64,000 bases of DNA from UBA10349 sp003485905 (GTDB lineage Bacteria > Pseudomonadota > Gammaproteobacteria > Arenicellales > Arenicellaceae). A program made the translations under genes and the position numbers. Below the pieces are notes generated by a model, which made no database searches, was not told the origin of the DNA, and was given only the letters and a program-made list of their open reading frames with translations. Shown in pieces: positions 7,820 to 16,934 of this stretch (position 1 is its first letter; each line of letters begins with the position of its first letter). The stretch spans positions 372,001 to 436,000 of the forward strand of contig CALSLL010000001.1 in assembly GCA_943787185.1 (NCBI GenBank), read 5' to 3'.

Positions 7820-8284
7820 ATGACTTTCCTAGAAAAAGTTACTTCTGCTTTTAACGTCGCGGGTATTCGGTATGCCCTCGTTGGCGGGCATGCGGTTGCT
7901 CTACACGGCGCGGTGCGTGGAACCGTGGATATTGATTTTGTGTTGAAATGGAGCAAAAACTCCTTGAGTAAAACCGAATCAATATTGGTAGGCCTTGGGC
8001 TTGAACCTCGACTGCCTATTTCGGCTGAGGATATTTTTAACTATCGTGATGAGTACATTAACAATAGAAACTTAATTGCATGGGATTTTTACAATCCGAC
8101 CGAGCCCGCTGAACAAGTAGACATTATCATCACCTACGATTTATCTGAGAAGCAAGTAACCGAACTTAAGCTCCGAAATGGGAAAATACGCTTATTATCG
8201 TTACCTGCGTTGATCAAGATGAAAAAAGCCAGTGGCAGGCCACAAGACCTTGAAGATATAAAAGCACTTCTCAAACTACGTTGA
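7820..8284 (+). CDS. Nucleotidyltransferase toxin-like protein (MNT/AbiEii type)
   Basis: A 154-residue protein with a minimal nucleotidyltransferase core: VGGHAVALHG (Gly22-Gly23), then TVDIDFVL with Asp37 and Asp39 of the DxD pair, and a third carboxylate at VDIIITY (Asp101). Such domains move NMP groups onto protein or tRNA and are the toxin half of AbiEii/MenT-like and MNT/HEPN-like modules. I use the ATG at 7820; a TTG at 7802 would put the start inside the palindrome loop. A small CopG-like gene follows after 59 bases, giving a toxin-first pair. The C-terminal phrase LSLPALIKMKKASGRPQDLEDIKAL is typical of this family. The toxin role is inferred from fold and context; the target is unknown. 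Confidence 0.75.
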   Translation: MTFLEKVTSAFNVAGIRYALVGGHAVALHGAVRGTVDIDFVLKWSKNSLSKTESILVGLGLEPRLPISAEDIFNYRDEYINNRNLIAWDFYNPTEPAEQVDIIITYDLSEKQVTELKLRNGKIRLLSLPALIKMKKASGRPQDLEDIKALLKLR

Positions 8285-8343
8285 GCCTATTGTGGAATTG
8301 TTCTGGAACGAATAAGAATCTATTAACGAAGCATTAAGAAACC

Positions 8344-8613
8344 ATGACTAAAGCCTTACAAATATTTGATGACCAGTATCTGGAACGATGCCGAAAATTA
8401 AGCCCCGATGATATCGTCAAGTTTCTGGATGAATTTCGGCAGCTGCACGGTACTAACGCCTCCATTCAACTCACTTCTAAATCAAAACTGATTAGCATAA
8501 AAATCCCAGAGGATTTGTTGGCTGCCTTTAAAACCAAAGCACAGTTACATGGCCTTAAGTATCAAACCCAAATTAAAGTGTTGATGACTGAGTGGCTCAA
8601 AAATGAGATTTAA
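8344..8613 (+). CDS. CopG/BrnA-like ribbon-helix-helix antitoxin
   Basis: 89 residues. The C-terminal half (from about residue 48) reads KLISIKIPEDLLAAFKTKA followed by HGLKYQTQIKVLMTEWL. This is the strand-helix-helix pattern of CopG/BrnA-type DNA-binding antitoxins (IxIPEDLL, YQT at the turn before helix 2). The N-terminal half is charged and probably wraps the partner. An AAGAAA Shine-Dalgarno-like tract precedes the ATG. It lies 59 bases behind the nucleotidyltransferase and probably binds the palindrome at 7788–7819 to repress the pair. The family fold is clear; the pairing is inferred. Confidence 0.72.
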   Translation: MTKALQIFDDQYLERCRKLSPDDIVKFLDEFRQLHGTNASIQLTSKSKLISIKIPEDLLAAFKTKAQLHGLKYQTQIKVLMTEWLKNEI

Positions 8614-8674
8614 AGCAACATAACTACACTTTTCAACCGATTAAGCCGGTAGTCGAAAGGATTAAGCAACAGAG

Positions 8675-8704
8675 TTAACGATACGGCTCGCTTTGGACTA
8701 TAAT
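8675..8704 (+). promoter_or_regulatory. Promoter of prfC
   Basis: TTAACG (8675–8680) with an 18-base spacer to a perfect TATAAT (8699–8704), giving an mRNA start near 8711 and a 5' leader of about 27 bases to the ATG at 8738. It argues against the upstream TTG at 8693 as the start codon. Confidence 0.55.
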
Positions 8705-8737
8705 CGCGCGCCAGTTGATAGCTACGCGAAAAAACAC

Positions 8738-10336
8738 ATGACAGACCTGCCGCAAACTAAAACACAAGAGCTGCCCAAAGAAGTTGCGCGCAGAAGGACG
8801 TTTGCGATTATCTCTCACCCGGATGCGGGTAAGACGACCATTACCGAACGTATTCTATTGTCTGGCGGTGCGATTCAAATGGCGGGTAATGTTAAAGCAC
8901 GCAAATCAGGCCGCCATGCCACATCTGACTGGATGGAGATGGAAAAACAGCGTGGTATTTCAATTACCTCCTCCGTCATGCAATTCGATTACGACGGCCA
9001 CATCGTGAACTTGCTAGATACGCCGGGGCATGCGGATTTCTCAGAAGACACTTATAGAACCCTGACGGCGGTAGATTCGGCGTTAATGGTAATAGACATC
9101 GCAAAAGGCGTAGAAGAGCGCACCATTAAACTGATGGAAGTGTGTCGCTTGCGCGATACGCCGATCATGACTTTTGTAAACAAAATGGACCGCGAAGGCC
9201 GTGACCCGATTGAGGTCATGGACGAAGTTGAGTCTATATTAAAAATTCGATGCTCTCCGCTGACCTGGCCGATTGGAATGGGCAAGGCATTCGTCGGCAT
9301 ATACCGATTGTACGACGATACCGTGCACTTGTTTTCTGGTCGAGCTGGCAGAACAGAAGACAAGCTTATTAAAGGTCTAAACAACGAGGTACTCGATCAA
9401 GAACTAGGAACGCTAGCATCAGAGCTTCGCGATGAACTAGATCTGGTCGTCGGTGCAAGTCACGATTTTAACGTCGAAGAGTATTTAAATGGGACCTTAA
9501 CTCCTGTGTTCTTTGGGTCCGCTTTAACCAATCTTGGTGTTCAAGAGTTAATGGATAATTTCGTCAATTGCGCGCCTGCTCCCGCTGGCCGGGAAACAGA
9601 GACCCGCCTAGTCAGCGCCGGCGAAGATAAATTGACCGGTTTCGTATTTAAGATTCAGGCAAATATGGATCCGTCGCACCATGACCGAATTGCCTTTATG
9701 CGCATAACCTCCGGCCGCTTTACCAAAGGCAAGAAAATGCGACACGTCCGAATCGGTAGGGACGTAACCATAAATAATGCCACTAGCTTTATGGCAGATC
9801 GCCGCGAACAAACCGAGGATGCCTGGGCGGGCGACATTCTCGGTTTACATAATCACGGTACCATTCAAATCGGTGATACATTTACCGAAGGTGAAGAGCT
9901 TAAATTTACCGGCATCCCTAATTTTGCACCGGAATTGTTCCGTAGAGTACGATTACGTGACCCACTTAAGGCAAAGGCTCTACAAAAAGGCTTAATACAA
10001 TTAAGTGAAGAAGGTGCCACCCAAGTGTTTCGCCCACTCATCTCAAATGACTTGATTCTCGGTGCGGTCGGCATATTGCAGTTTGATGTGGTTGCACATC
10101 GATTACAGAATGAATATCGAGTTGAATGTTCGTTTGAAGCTGTTCAGGTGGCTACAGCACGTTGGTTAGCATTTCCCGACGTAAAGATGGAACAAGAATT
10201 TCGTCGTAAGAACGAACAGAATCTCGCACTAGACGGTGCCGAGAATCTCACCTACATCGCACCCAACATGGTCAACCTACAGCTGGCTCAGGAACGTTGG
10301 CCGGACGTTGAGTTTCGCGCCACTCGCGAAGTGTAA
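8738..10336 (+). CDS. prfC: Peptide chain release factor 3
   Basis: A 532-residue translational GTPase that recycles RF1/RF2 from the ribosome after peptide release. GTPase motifs are ISHPDAGKTT (G1), the RGISITSSVM switch (G2), DTPGHADFSEDTYR (G3) and FVNKMDREGRDP (G4); the EF-G-like domain II and the RF3-specific C-terminus (FQVVAHRL-type region, here FDVVAHRLQNEY) follow. The start is ATG 8738 because a TTG further upstream at 8693 overlaps the promoter -10. It is convergent with nusG, with a shared terminator between. RF3 is not normally a neighbour of nusG, so this placement marks a rearrangement. Confidence 0.97.
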   Translation: MTDLPQTKTQELPKEVARRRTFAIISHPDAGKTTITERILLSGGAIQMAGNVKARKSGRHATSDWMEMEKQRGISITSSVMQFDYDGHIVNLLDTPGHADFSEDTYRTLTAVDSALMVIDIAKGVEERTIKLMEVCRLRDTPIMTFVNKMDREGRDPIEVMDEVESILKIRCSPLTWPIGMGKAFVGIYRLYDDTVHLFSGRAGRTEDKLIKGLNNEVLDQELGTLASELRDELDLVVGASHDFNVEEYLNGTLTPVFFGSALTNLGVQELMDNFVNCAPAPAGRETETRLVSAGEDKLTGFVFKIQANMDPSHHDRIAFMRITSGRFTKGKKMRHVRIGRDVTINNATSFMADRREQTEDAWAGDILGLHNHGTIQIGDTFTEGEELKFTGIPNFAPELFRRVRLRDPLKAKALQKGLIQLSEEGATQVFRPLISNDLILGAVGILQFDVVAHRLQNEYRVECSFEAVQVATARWLAFPDVKMEQEFRRKNEQNLALDGAENLTYIAPNMVNLQLAQERWPDVEFRATREV

Positions 10337-10362
10337 AAATAAGAAGCTGATAGCGCGCTCAT

Positions 10363-10387
10363 AAAAAAACCGGACAGTGTCCGGTTT
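10363..10387 (-). terminator. Bidirectional terminator between prfC and nusG
   Basis: Stem AAACCGGAC/GTCCGGTTT (10367–10375 and 10379–10387) with a 3-base loop. On the minus strand it is followed by seven T residues, so it ends the nusG transcript strongly; on the plus strand the T tract is weaker. No rplK lies beyond it. Confidence 0.88.
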
Positions 10388-10490
10388 CTTCAAATGCTTA
10401 ATGTCGTTTGCTTCTAGTTAGCTCTACGCAAACGCAGTCAACTTCTGCTTAGCTAATCTTTCTACCTGTCTCTTTCTATCTGATATTGAT

Positions 10491-11024
10491 CTAACCTTTG
10501 TCAACTTGACCGAAGTCAAGTTCAACTGGAGTGGACCGACCAAAGATCGAAACAGCAACTCGCAGCTTGGACTTTTCGTAATTGACGTCTTCTACCGTGC
10601 CGTTGAAATCTGCAAACGGACCATCGACAACTCGAACCAGTTCGCCAGGTTGAAAAGAAAATTTTGGTCGCGGTTGCTCCGCACCAATTTTAACCTGTTG
10701 CAAAATTCCTTCTGCTTCGGCATCGGTCAGTGGTGCTGGCTTGGTTAATGTACCGCCAATAAAACCAGAAACACGAGGAACGTTCTTGACCAAATGCCAA
10801 CTCTCGTCATTTAGATCCATTTGTACTAACACGTAGCCAGGGAAAAACTTACGTTCACTGGTGCGTTTTTGGCCATTCTTCATCTCAACCACTTCTTCGG
10901 TTGGCACCAGAATCTCACCAAAATATTCTTCCATTCCATTTCGCTCGATATGCTCAAGCAAAGCCCGTTGTACGTGCTTTTCGTAGCCAGAGAACGCTTG
11001 AACCACAAACCATTTCTTTTCCAT
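10491..11024 (-). CDS. nusG: Transcription termination/antitermination factor NusG
   Basis: A 177-residue NusG that binds the RNA polymerase clamp and couples it to Rho or to ribosomal S10. The N-terminal NGN domain begins KKWFVVQAFSGYEKHVQRAL, and the C-terminal KOW domain holds GELVRVVDGPFADFNGTVEDVNYEK. The start is ATG 11024, overlapping the secE stop by one base (TAATG), so the two are translationally coupled; the longer frame to 11045 only adds secE-overlapping residues. In nearly all bacteria rplK, rplA, rplJ and rplL follow, but here the transcript ends at the terminator near 10370. Confidence 0.97.
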   Translation of the reverse strand: MEKKWFVVQAFSGYEKHVQRALLEHIERNGMEEYFGEILVPTEEVVEMKNGQKRTSERKFFPGYVLVQMDLNDESWHLVKNVPRVSGFIGGTLTKPAPLTDAEAEGILQQVKIGAEQPRPKFSFQPGELVRVVDGPFADFNGTVEDVNYEKSKLRVAVSIFGRSTPVELDFGQVDKG

Positions 11025-11383
11025 TAAGCTACACCCAGTATCCAATCATAGATCGCGTTGTAAACAATTCGATCAAAAACCCAAAGCAGCAAACCAAGAA
11101 TGACGACCATCACAAGCACCATTCCAGTGCTCTGAATAGTTTCTTTGCGCGTAGGCCAAAACATTTTGCGTAGCTCCGCTCGCGAACCTTTGCCAAATTC
11201 CAGCAGTGCACTGCCCTCTTTTGTGGTCAGAAAAGTACCAACGCCCAATGCTACTGCTAATACAATAACGCCGCCTCGCGCGTATCCCGGCACATCACTA
11301 CCAACCCACTGTGGCAAATAATAAAAAGCTGCGATGCCTAAAGCAACGAATGCAATGGCTACTACAAATTTGAGAATATTCAC
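11024..11383 (-). CDS. secE: Preprotein translocase subunit SecE
   Basis: 119 residues with three hydrophobic helices as in E. coli-type SecE, and the conserved amphipathic stretch RAELRKMFWPTRKETIQST before the last helix, which clamps SecY. Start codon GTG at 11383 behind an AGAG tract. It is followed by nusG with a one-base TAATG overlap and preceded by tRNA-Trp, the usual order. Confidence 0.96.
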   Translation of the reverse strand: MNILKFVVAIAFVALGIAAFYYLPQWVGSDVPGYARGGVIVLAVALGVGTFLTTKEGSALLEFGKGSRAELRKMFWPTRKETIQSTGMVLVMVVILGLLLWVFDRIVYNAIYDWILGVA

Positions 11384-11520
11384 TATGTGTCTCTATCTCG
11401 TTTGTTGATTAATGGTCTATAAATGTTTTGTTTAGGCAGTATTTAAAAGGACTAATTATTCGCGTTTAATTTTTGAGTGGAACAATGAATTTAATCGAGA
11501 ATTAATTAAGAGTTAATCGA

Positions 11521-11596
11521 TGGCAGGCCAGGAGGGAATCGAACCCCCAACCTGCGGTTTTGGAGACCGCCGCTCTGCCAATTGAGCTACTGGCCT
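11521..11596 (-). tRNA. tRNA-Trp (CCA)
   Basis: A full cloverleaf on the minus strand, with acceptor AGGCCAG pairing with CTGGCCT, T-loop GGTTCGATTCC, and anticodon CCA in the loop CTCCAAA. The 3' CCA is encoded. It sits between tuf and secE as in many gammaproteobacteria. Confidence 0.95.
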
Positions 11597-11788
11597 TCGC
11601 TAACTCTTTTTATTCAATTCTTAATCTAATTACGCTATTTACCTTTCTCTATCTAAACCTTACTTACTACCTATATTTACTTCTATTTACACTTACTTCT
11701 AGTCACTTGAGCTTTGTCTACTATAACCGCTAACTGTTTTGACCTTTTACGGTTTAAACCTTTAGCGGTTAATAATAGATGCTACCTC

Positions 11789-11814
11789 AAAACCCGATCA
11801 ATTATCTGATTGGG
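11789..11814 (-). terminator. Hairpin just after tuf
   Basis: Minus-strand stem CCCAATCA/TGATCGGG (arms 11807–11814 and 11793–11800, one mismatch) followed by a short T4 tract, starting two bases after the tuf stop. Probably an attenuating terminator in front of tRNA-Trp–secE–nusG. Confidence 0.5.
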
Positions 11815-11815
11815 C

Positions 11816-13003
11816 TTACTCGAAGATTTTCGCAACAACGCCCGCACCAACAGTACGGCCACCTTCACGAATCGCAAATCGTAGGCCATCGTCCATCGCA
11901 ATCGGTGCAATCAACTCAACCTTAACTTTAATGTTGTCACCCGGCATAACCATCTCTACACCATCTGGTAACTCAACCGCACCCGTTACGTCCGTCGTAC
12001 GGAAGTAAAACTGTGGTCGATAGCCTTTAAAGAATGGTGTGTGACGACCACCTTCTTCTTTGCTCAATACATACACTTCTGCTTCAAACTTGGTGTGTGG
12101 ATTGATTGAACCTGGCTTGGCCAATACTTGACCACGCTCAATGTCTTCACGCTTGGTGCCACGTAGCAATATACCTACGTTGTCACCTGCTCGACCTTCG
12201 TCCAGCAACTTGCGAAACATCTCAACGCCGGTAACCGTTGTCTTCTCGGTATCTTTAATACCAACAATTTCGATTTCTTCGCCAACCGTCACAATGCCGC
12301 GTTCAACACGACCCGTTGCAACCGTTCCACGGCCAGAGATTGAGAACACGTCCTCAACTGGCATCAGGAAGTCACCATCAATCGCGCGCTCTGGCTCAGG
12401 GATGTAACTATCAAGTGTTGCACCCAATTCAATGATCTTCTCAACATAAGCCTCATCACCTTCCAGTGCTTTAAGCGCTGAACCAATGATGATTGGTGTG
12501 TCGTCGCCTGGGAATTCGTAGCTGTCTAGCAACTCACGAACTTCCATTTCAACCAACTCTAATAATTCTTCGTCATCCACCATGTCTGCCTTATTCAGGA
12601 ACACAACGATGTACGGTACGCCAACCTGACGAGCCAGCAAGATGTGCTCACGAGTCTGAGGCATTGGGCCATCAGCTGCTGAACAAACCAGAATAGCGCC
12701 GTCCATTTGAGCCGCACCGGTGATCATGTTCTTTACATAATCAGCATGGCCTGGGCAGTCAACGTGCGCGTAGTGACGCGCTTCTGTTTCATACTCAACG
12801 TGCGCTGTCGCAATCGTGATGCCACGCTCGCGTTCTTCTGGCGCATTATCGATATCGGCGAAGTTGGTAGCTTCTGTGCCACCGTACTTCTCAGACAATA
12901 CTTTTGTCATCGCCGCCGTTAACGTCGTCTTACCATGATCAACGTGACCAATCGTTCCTACATTTACATGCGGCTTATTTCTTTCAAATTTTTCCTTGGA
13001 CAT
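11816..13003 (-). CDS. tuf: Elongation factor Tu
   Basis: A 395-residue GTPase delivering aminoacyl-tRNA to the ribosome. It shows GHVDHGKTTLTAA (G1), the RGITIATAHVEYET switch, DCPGHADYVKNMITGAAQMDGAILV (G3), NKADM (G4), and barrel domains II/III ending in VGAGVVAKIFE. Gene order around it (four tRNAs upstream, tRNA-Trp, secE and nusG downstream) identifies the tufB-type copy. A second tuf near str genes would lie outside this window. Confidence 0.99.
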   Translation of the reverse strand: MSKEKFERNKPHVNVGTIGHVDHGKTTLTAAMTKVLSEKYGGTEATNFADIDNAPEERERGITIATAHVEYETEARHYAHVDCPGHADYVKNMITGAAQMDGAILVCSAADGPMPQTREHILLARQVGVPYIVVFLNKADMVDDEELLELVEMEVRELLDSYEFPGDDTPIIIGSALKALEGDEAYVEKIIELGATLDSYIPEPERAIDGDFLMPVEDVFSISGRGTVATGRVERGIVTVGEEIEIVGIKDTEKTTVTGVEMFRKLLDEGRAGDNVGILLRGTKREDIERGQVLAKPGSINPHTKFEAEVYVLSKEEGGRHTPFFKGYRPQFYFRTTDVTGAVELPDGVEMVMPGDNIKVKVELIAPIAMDDGLRFAIREGGRTVGAGVVAKIFE

Positions 13004-13180
13004 TTATCTGGCCTCCAAAGTTATTTCGAGTTTATTTTCGAAACTAATTATTAAAAACCATGCAGCAGGTAACTAATCAATACTAAAAACTAATAGCGTT
13101 ACTTGCCGCGCTAAACTTCATTACTACTTACAGACTTAACTACTTACAAACATGCTACCCAAATCAGCTGAGCAACTTAG

Positions 13181-13256
<76 letters not shown>

Positions 13257-13342
13257 CCTGATAAAACCAGTTAACGACATCTCGCCCTATACTAAACTCA
13301 GCACTAGCAAACTCGATTACCGCCAAACACGTGTAAAGCAAA

Positions 13343-13416
<74 letters not shown>

Positions 13417-13552
13417 ACTAACGCCATCACTAAAACCCGTACTACCCACGCTTAACCTGGAAAATCATGCATTCGAAATCGAAGCAATATAACCAGCCTG
13501 GCGTTAAAAAAACCGGATAAACCCGGGGTCTAATAAGCTACAACTAACCCGA

Positions 13553-13637
13553 TGGTGGAGGGGGGAGGATTCGAACCTCCGAAGGCTGAGCCAGCAGATT
13601 TACAGTCTGCCCCCTTTGGCCGCTCGGGAACCCCTCC
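13553..13637 (-). tRNA. tRNA-Tyr (GTA)
   Basis: An 85-base class II tRNA with a long variable arm. Acceptor GGAGGGG/CCCCTCC, anticodon GTA in CTGTAAA, T-loop GGTTCGAATCC, encoded CCA. Confidence 0.96.
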
Positions 13638-13726
13638 AAATATCGAGAAGGCGCGGATTGTCTAGTGTTTTCAAGTGCATGTCAATCCACGCAAAGGGTT
13701 AGAAAACAAAAGAAAAACCGAAAAAA

Positions 13727-13802
13727 TGGAGCCCGTAGTCGGAATCGAACCAACGACCTACTGATTACAAATCAGTTGCTCTGCCTACTGAGCTATACGG
13801 GC
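13727..13802 (-). tRNA. tRNA-Thr (TGT)
   Basis: Minus-strand cloverleaf, acceptor GCCCGTA/TACGGGC, anticodon TGT in TTTGTAA, T-loop GGTTCGATTCC, encoded CCA. First gene of the tRNA–tuf transcript. Confidence 0.96.
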
Positions 13803-13840
13803 CTATTTTCGTGTGCGCTTCATACGCTTTTGGGGCGCGA

Positions 13841-13869
13841 ATTGTAGGGTGATGGCACGCTTTGCGCAA
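13841..13869 (-). promoter_or_regulatory. Promoter of the tRNA–tuf operon
   Basis: Minus-strand -35 TTGCGC (13864–13869), 17-base spacer, -10 TACAAT (13841–13846), then a GC-rich TCGCGCCCC discriminator. A GC-rich discriminator is the known signature of stringently controlled stable-RNA promoters. Confidence 0.75.
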
Positions 13870-13959
13870 TGCCTATTTCCAACATCTTGCACAGCACGAA
13901 TTTTAGGGCAGAATCGACCAGTTTGCACCCCAACAATAGGCATTTATTAATATTCAATG

Positions 13960-14769
13960 TTAGCCAGCCGTGCTAACCCCGTCACCTTCAACGATTAATG
14001 GAGCACCACATGGAGACACGCTAAGCTCTACCCCGCTTTCATGCCAGGGAATGGTTAACAGTTCGGCCGATTCGGCTTTACTCAATTTTTCGTATTCAAC
14101 AATTACCCAGGAACCTGGAGGGATTTCCCCGTATTCAACCCTTAACTTAACACTTGGCTCACGTCGCTGAAGTAGCAGTAGGCGTTGCTCTGCGCGATCA
14201 CGCTCGACAAATACGCCAATCGATAATACCCACGATTCACCATCTGGCTTTATAAAGTGATCCATCAGACCGCGTTCTCGCAGCCCGACTTGCGCAGCTT
14301 CCGCCTGCTCATAGGATTCGTAGGGGCCAGTAAATAATCGAACTACTGTTGCAGAACGAGGGCCAACCTGCCCCAAAGTAAAAGGTATTTCCAGCTGATC
14401 CAGACGCGCTCGAGTCATGGTAAATGCATTTATGTTCACGAACGGACCAATCTTATAGCAGCTGGATTCATCATTTTCTTGGTCGAGCTGTTGATCAATC
14501 TCTTGATCGGCTACTGCCAAGCTTTGCGGCTCACTTGCTTGCTGCAAAATTTCCTCAACAACTGGTTCTTGTACCCTCGGTAGGGTCATGGACAACTGCT
14601 CAAATAACGTTTTAGTTGACTCTGGCGGACGCACCTCAGATAACAACTGCAATTGACTGGCATTAATTTCTGGCGCCGCTAAATTTGAGCGGTCGTCAGA
14701 TTGGGGCCATAAAAACAACACCAGATTCAGCAACACCAAACCTAACGATATCCAGACTACCCTTGCCAA
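13960..14769 (-). CDS. SPOR-domain membrane protein
   Basis: 269 residues: one N-terminal transmembrane helix (VVWISLGLVLLNLVLFLW), a long Gln/Glu-rich linker and a C-terminal SPOR-like fold beginning at SCYKIGPFVN. SPOR domains bind glycan strands lacking stem peptides at the division septum. Pseudomonads carry a similar SPOR gene between coaX and the tRNA–tuf cluster, and this gene overlaps coaX by 13 bases, so both are co-transcribed. The specific role is unknown. Confidence 0.75.
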   Translation of the reverse strand: MARVVWISLGLVLLNLVLFLWPQSDDRSNLAAPEINASQLQLLSEVRPPESTKTLFEQLSMTLPRVQEPVVEEILQQASEPQSLAVADQEIDQQLDQENDESSCYKIGPFVNINAFTMTRARLDQLEIPFTLGQVGPRSATVVRLFTGPYESYEQAEAAQVGLRERGLMDHFIKPDGESWVLSIGVFVERDRAEQRLLLLQRREPSVKLRVEYGEIPPGSWVIVEYEKLSKAESAELLTIPWHESGVELSVSPCGAPLIVEGDGVSTAG

Positions 14770-15506
14770 TTCAGCACCTCTTGCATACCAATAAAAACCA
14801 AATGTGGCTCCAATGTATATTCTTCAGATAAGTAAGACGCGAGCATGCTCGCGTCACCTCCGGTAATTATGACACGCCATTCTCGTTTGTGCTGCTTCTC
14901 AGCAAACTGTATAGCTTTCTCGAGAGCGCCGGTCAGGGCACCATGCACACCAGCCGATATGGCAGTCTGCGTTGAATCACCGAGCTGACCGCTGAACGGT
15001 GCCAGATCGTCGACCTCCATTGCCGTACCGGCAACTAGGCTATGATTCAGTAGCGCTCGGCCTGGCAATATCATTCCCCCTAGATACTGATTATCTGAGG
15101 CAAGAAATTCAATGTTTACCGCCGAGCCAAAATCTGCGATCGCCAAATCACCCGCCGACAATTTGCGAGCGCCAATAACCGCGAGCCACCGATCGACACC
15201 CAACTCACCAAATGCGTAGTTGCTAGTAATGTCATAGGCGGTATCTAGATTTGTAAGTTGCCGCACCTCTAAACCCCAAAGCGACTCTACCCGCTCGATT
15301 ACGCTATGAGCGGCTTGCGAAGCTGCAACACAGCAAAGCGCCACACGGTCAGGTTGCCGCAAGCCCCCCCATAAAGAAGCGATACAGGCCTGGTAATCGC
15401 CACCATGTAGTATTGGTTCCGAATAACTCCACTCTAGCCCGGCACCCGATTCATCATGCGTAGCCCACTTGAGCCGGCTATTACCGATATCGATTAATAA
15501 ATCCAT
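14757..15506 (-). CDS. coaX: Type III pantothenate kinase
   Basis: 249 residues of the ASKHA fold: the N-terminal phosphate-binding DIGNSRLKWA, a GVDRWLAVIGA block, DFGSAVNIEFL and GGMILPGRALLNHSL. The family phosphorylates pantothenate, the first step of coenzyme A synthesis, and needs a monovalent cation. In pseudomonads birA precedes coaX; no birA is seen in the 200 bases upstream or beyond, where unrelated DUF1501/DUF1800 genes lie. Confidence 0.93.
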   Translation of the reverse strand: MDLLIDIGNSRLKWATHDESGAGLEWSYSEPILHGGDYQACIASLWGGLRQPDRVALCCVAASQAAHSVIERVESLWGLEVRQLTNLDTAYDITSNYAFGELGVDRWLAVIGARKLSAGDLAIADFGSAVNIEFLASDNQYLGGMILPGRALLNHSLVAGTAMEVDDLAPFSGQLGDSTQTAISAGVHGALTGALEKAIQFAEKQHKREWRVIITGGDASMLASYLSEEYTLEPHLVFIGMQEVLNWQG

Positions 15507-15710
15507 ATTCTTCTATATTGATTGAATTCGACGCGTACTGTCGGCTAGGGACAAGCGTTGCTGGAATGCAGTCGGAAATTGATTTGCAACCGAAATTATA
15601 GGACAGGCGTTAATGTACCCTAGTATGGAACATCGAACCAACCATCCGGACACAGATTACGGTTTCGGGATTCTTGTAAACCGCTACCCCTACACCTTTA
15701 AAGGATAACG

Positions 15711-16922
15711 CTAAACTAGTAAATCTGGTATTAAACCCGCAGCTTTACTTCCTGGGAATATATCGTCTTCCAAACTTTGTTTTGAAACGTGCAGATGATC
15801 GTGCAGCACAGTTTTAAAAATACTGCGCATATCCATTGTTGGAGTTAAATCTCGACCTTCGTATAACTCGGATTTAGCCAAGCCTGGCCAGTCCGCAAGT
15901 ACTTTGCCGCCATTCACAGCTCCACCCGCGATCATCGCGACACCTGCGGTGCCGTGATCTGTGCCGCCACTGCCGTTGACGGCAGCGGTACGGCCGAATT
16001 CACTGACAACTACAACCGTCGTGTTATTCCAAACATCCCCGAGCTGTGTTTTTAGTAGACCAATACTTTGGTCAAGGTTACGAAAACTATTTGCCAATTG
16101 ACCGTTAGTGCCACCTTGCGTTCGATGTGTATCCCAACCAGAAGACTCAAACACAGCAATTCTGGGGCCATCTGGGTCGGTAAGGAATTTTGCTGACGCA
16201 TTGACCAAAGGCCCCATCGCCTGTGATCGACGGCCTTGTCGACCCATACTTGCTTGCGCCATGTCGTCGGCCATCGCGCGGGTGGACATGGCCGATGCAA
16301 ATTGTGATTTCAAAAACTCATCATTATCGTACAACTGGGCTATTCGATCGATGGTCGAAGCGTCGGCCTCCGGCAGCACCGCTGGTGCCCAGGAGTTTAC
16401 TGCATGCGCGCCCTGTAATATCAATGGGACGGTTTGCGCCAAAGCAATGGCATAGTTATCGTTAGCCCGCTCATCAATAGCAGCGGGCAATGTGCCAAGC
16501 GCACGGTTTAACCATCCATCGTCTGCCGCAAGGGGTCCATTAGTGCCGTTTTCAAGCTGTTTTTGACCATCAAAATGTGATCGCTCCCGATACGAGCCTG
16601 CTACAGCGTGCGCAATCAGTAGCTGATTTTCCTGATACATGGAGTGTAGGTTTTGGAATGCAGGATGCAAGCCAAAAAATCCATCCAACTCTAACGAACC
16701 ATCCGTCGTGCCGGGCGCATTAATCGCAATCGCGCCTCGCAGTTTGGCGTAATTTGGATCAGCATAGGGCGATACGGCAGCGAGTCCGTCCATTGCCCCC
16801 CTTAACAATATAAAAACGAAACGAGCGTCGTTATCAGTATTAGCAAACGCATACTGCCCAAAAGGGAGTTGCAGCAGGCTACCTGCAGCGCTCATCTGTA
16901 AGAATTGTCGGCGATTTTGCAT
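15711..16922 (-). CDS. DUF1501 family Tat-exported protein
   Basis: 403 residues. The N-terminus QNRRQFLQMSAAGSLLQLPFG is a twin-arginine signal. The mature part has the family's RGAMDGLAAVSPY, FGLHPAFQNL, VVVVSEFGRTAAVNGSGGTDHG and AMIAGG blocks, related to the alkaline-phosphatase/sulfatase fold. It lies 12 bases behind a DUF1800 gene; the two families are almost always paired in this way. The pair is thought to be exported, but its substrate is unknown. Confidence 0.9.
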   Translation of the reverse strand: MQNRRQFLQMSAAGSLLQLPFGQYAFANTDNDARFVFILLRGAMDGLAAVSPYADPNYAKLRGAIAINAPGTTDGSLELDGFFGLHPAFQNLHSMYQENQLLIAHAVAGSYRERSHFDGQKQLENGTNGPLAADDGWLNRALGTLPAAIDERANDNYAIALAQTVPLILQGAHAVNSWAPAVLPEADASTIDRIAQLYDNDEFLKSQFASAMSTRAMADDMAQASMGRQGRRSQAMGPLVNASAKFLTDPDGPRIAVFESSGWDTHRTQGGTNGQLANSFRNLDQSIGLLKTQLGDVWNNTTVVVVSEFGRTAAVNGSGGTDHGTAGVAMIAGGAVNGGKVLADWPGLAKSELYEGRDLTPTMDMRSIFKTVLHDHLHVSKQSLEDDIFPGSKAAGLIPDLLV

Positions 16923-16934
16923 AGCTTTACTCCT

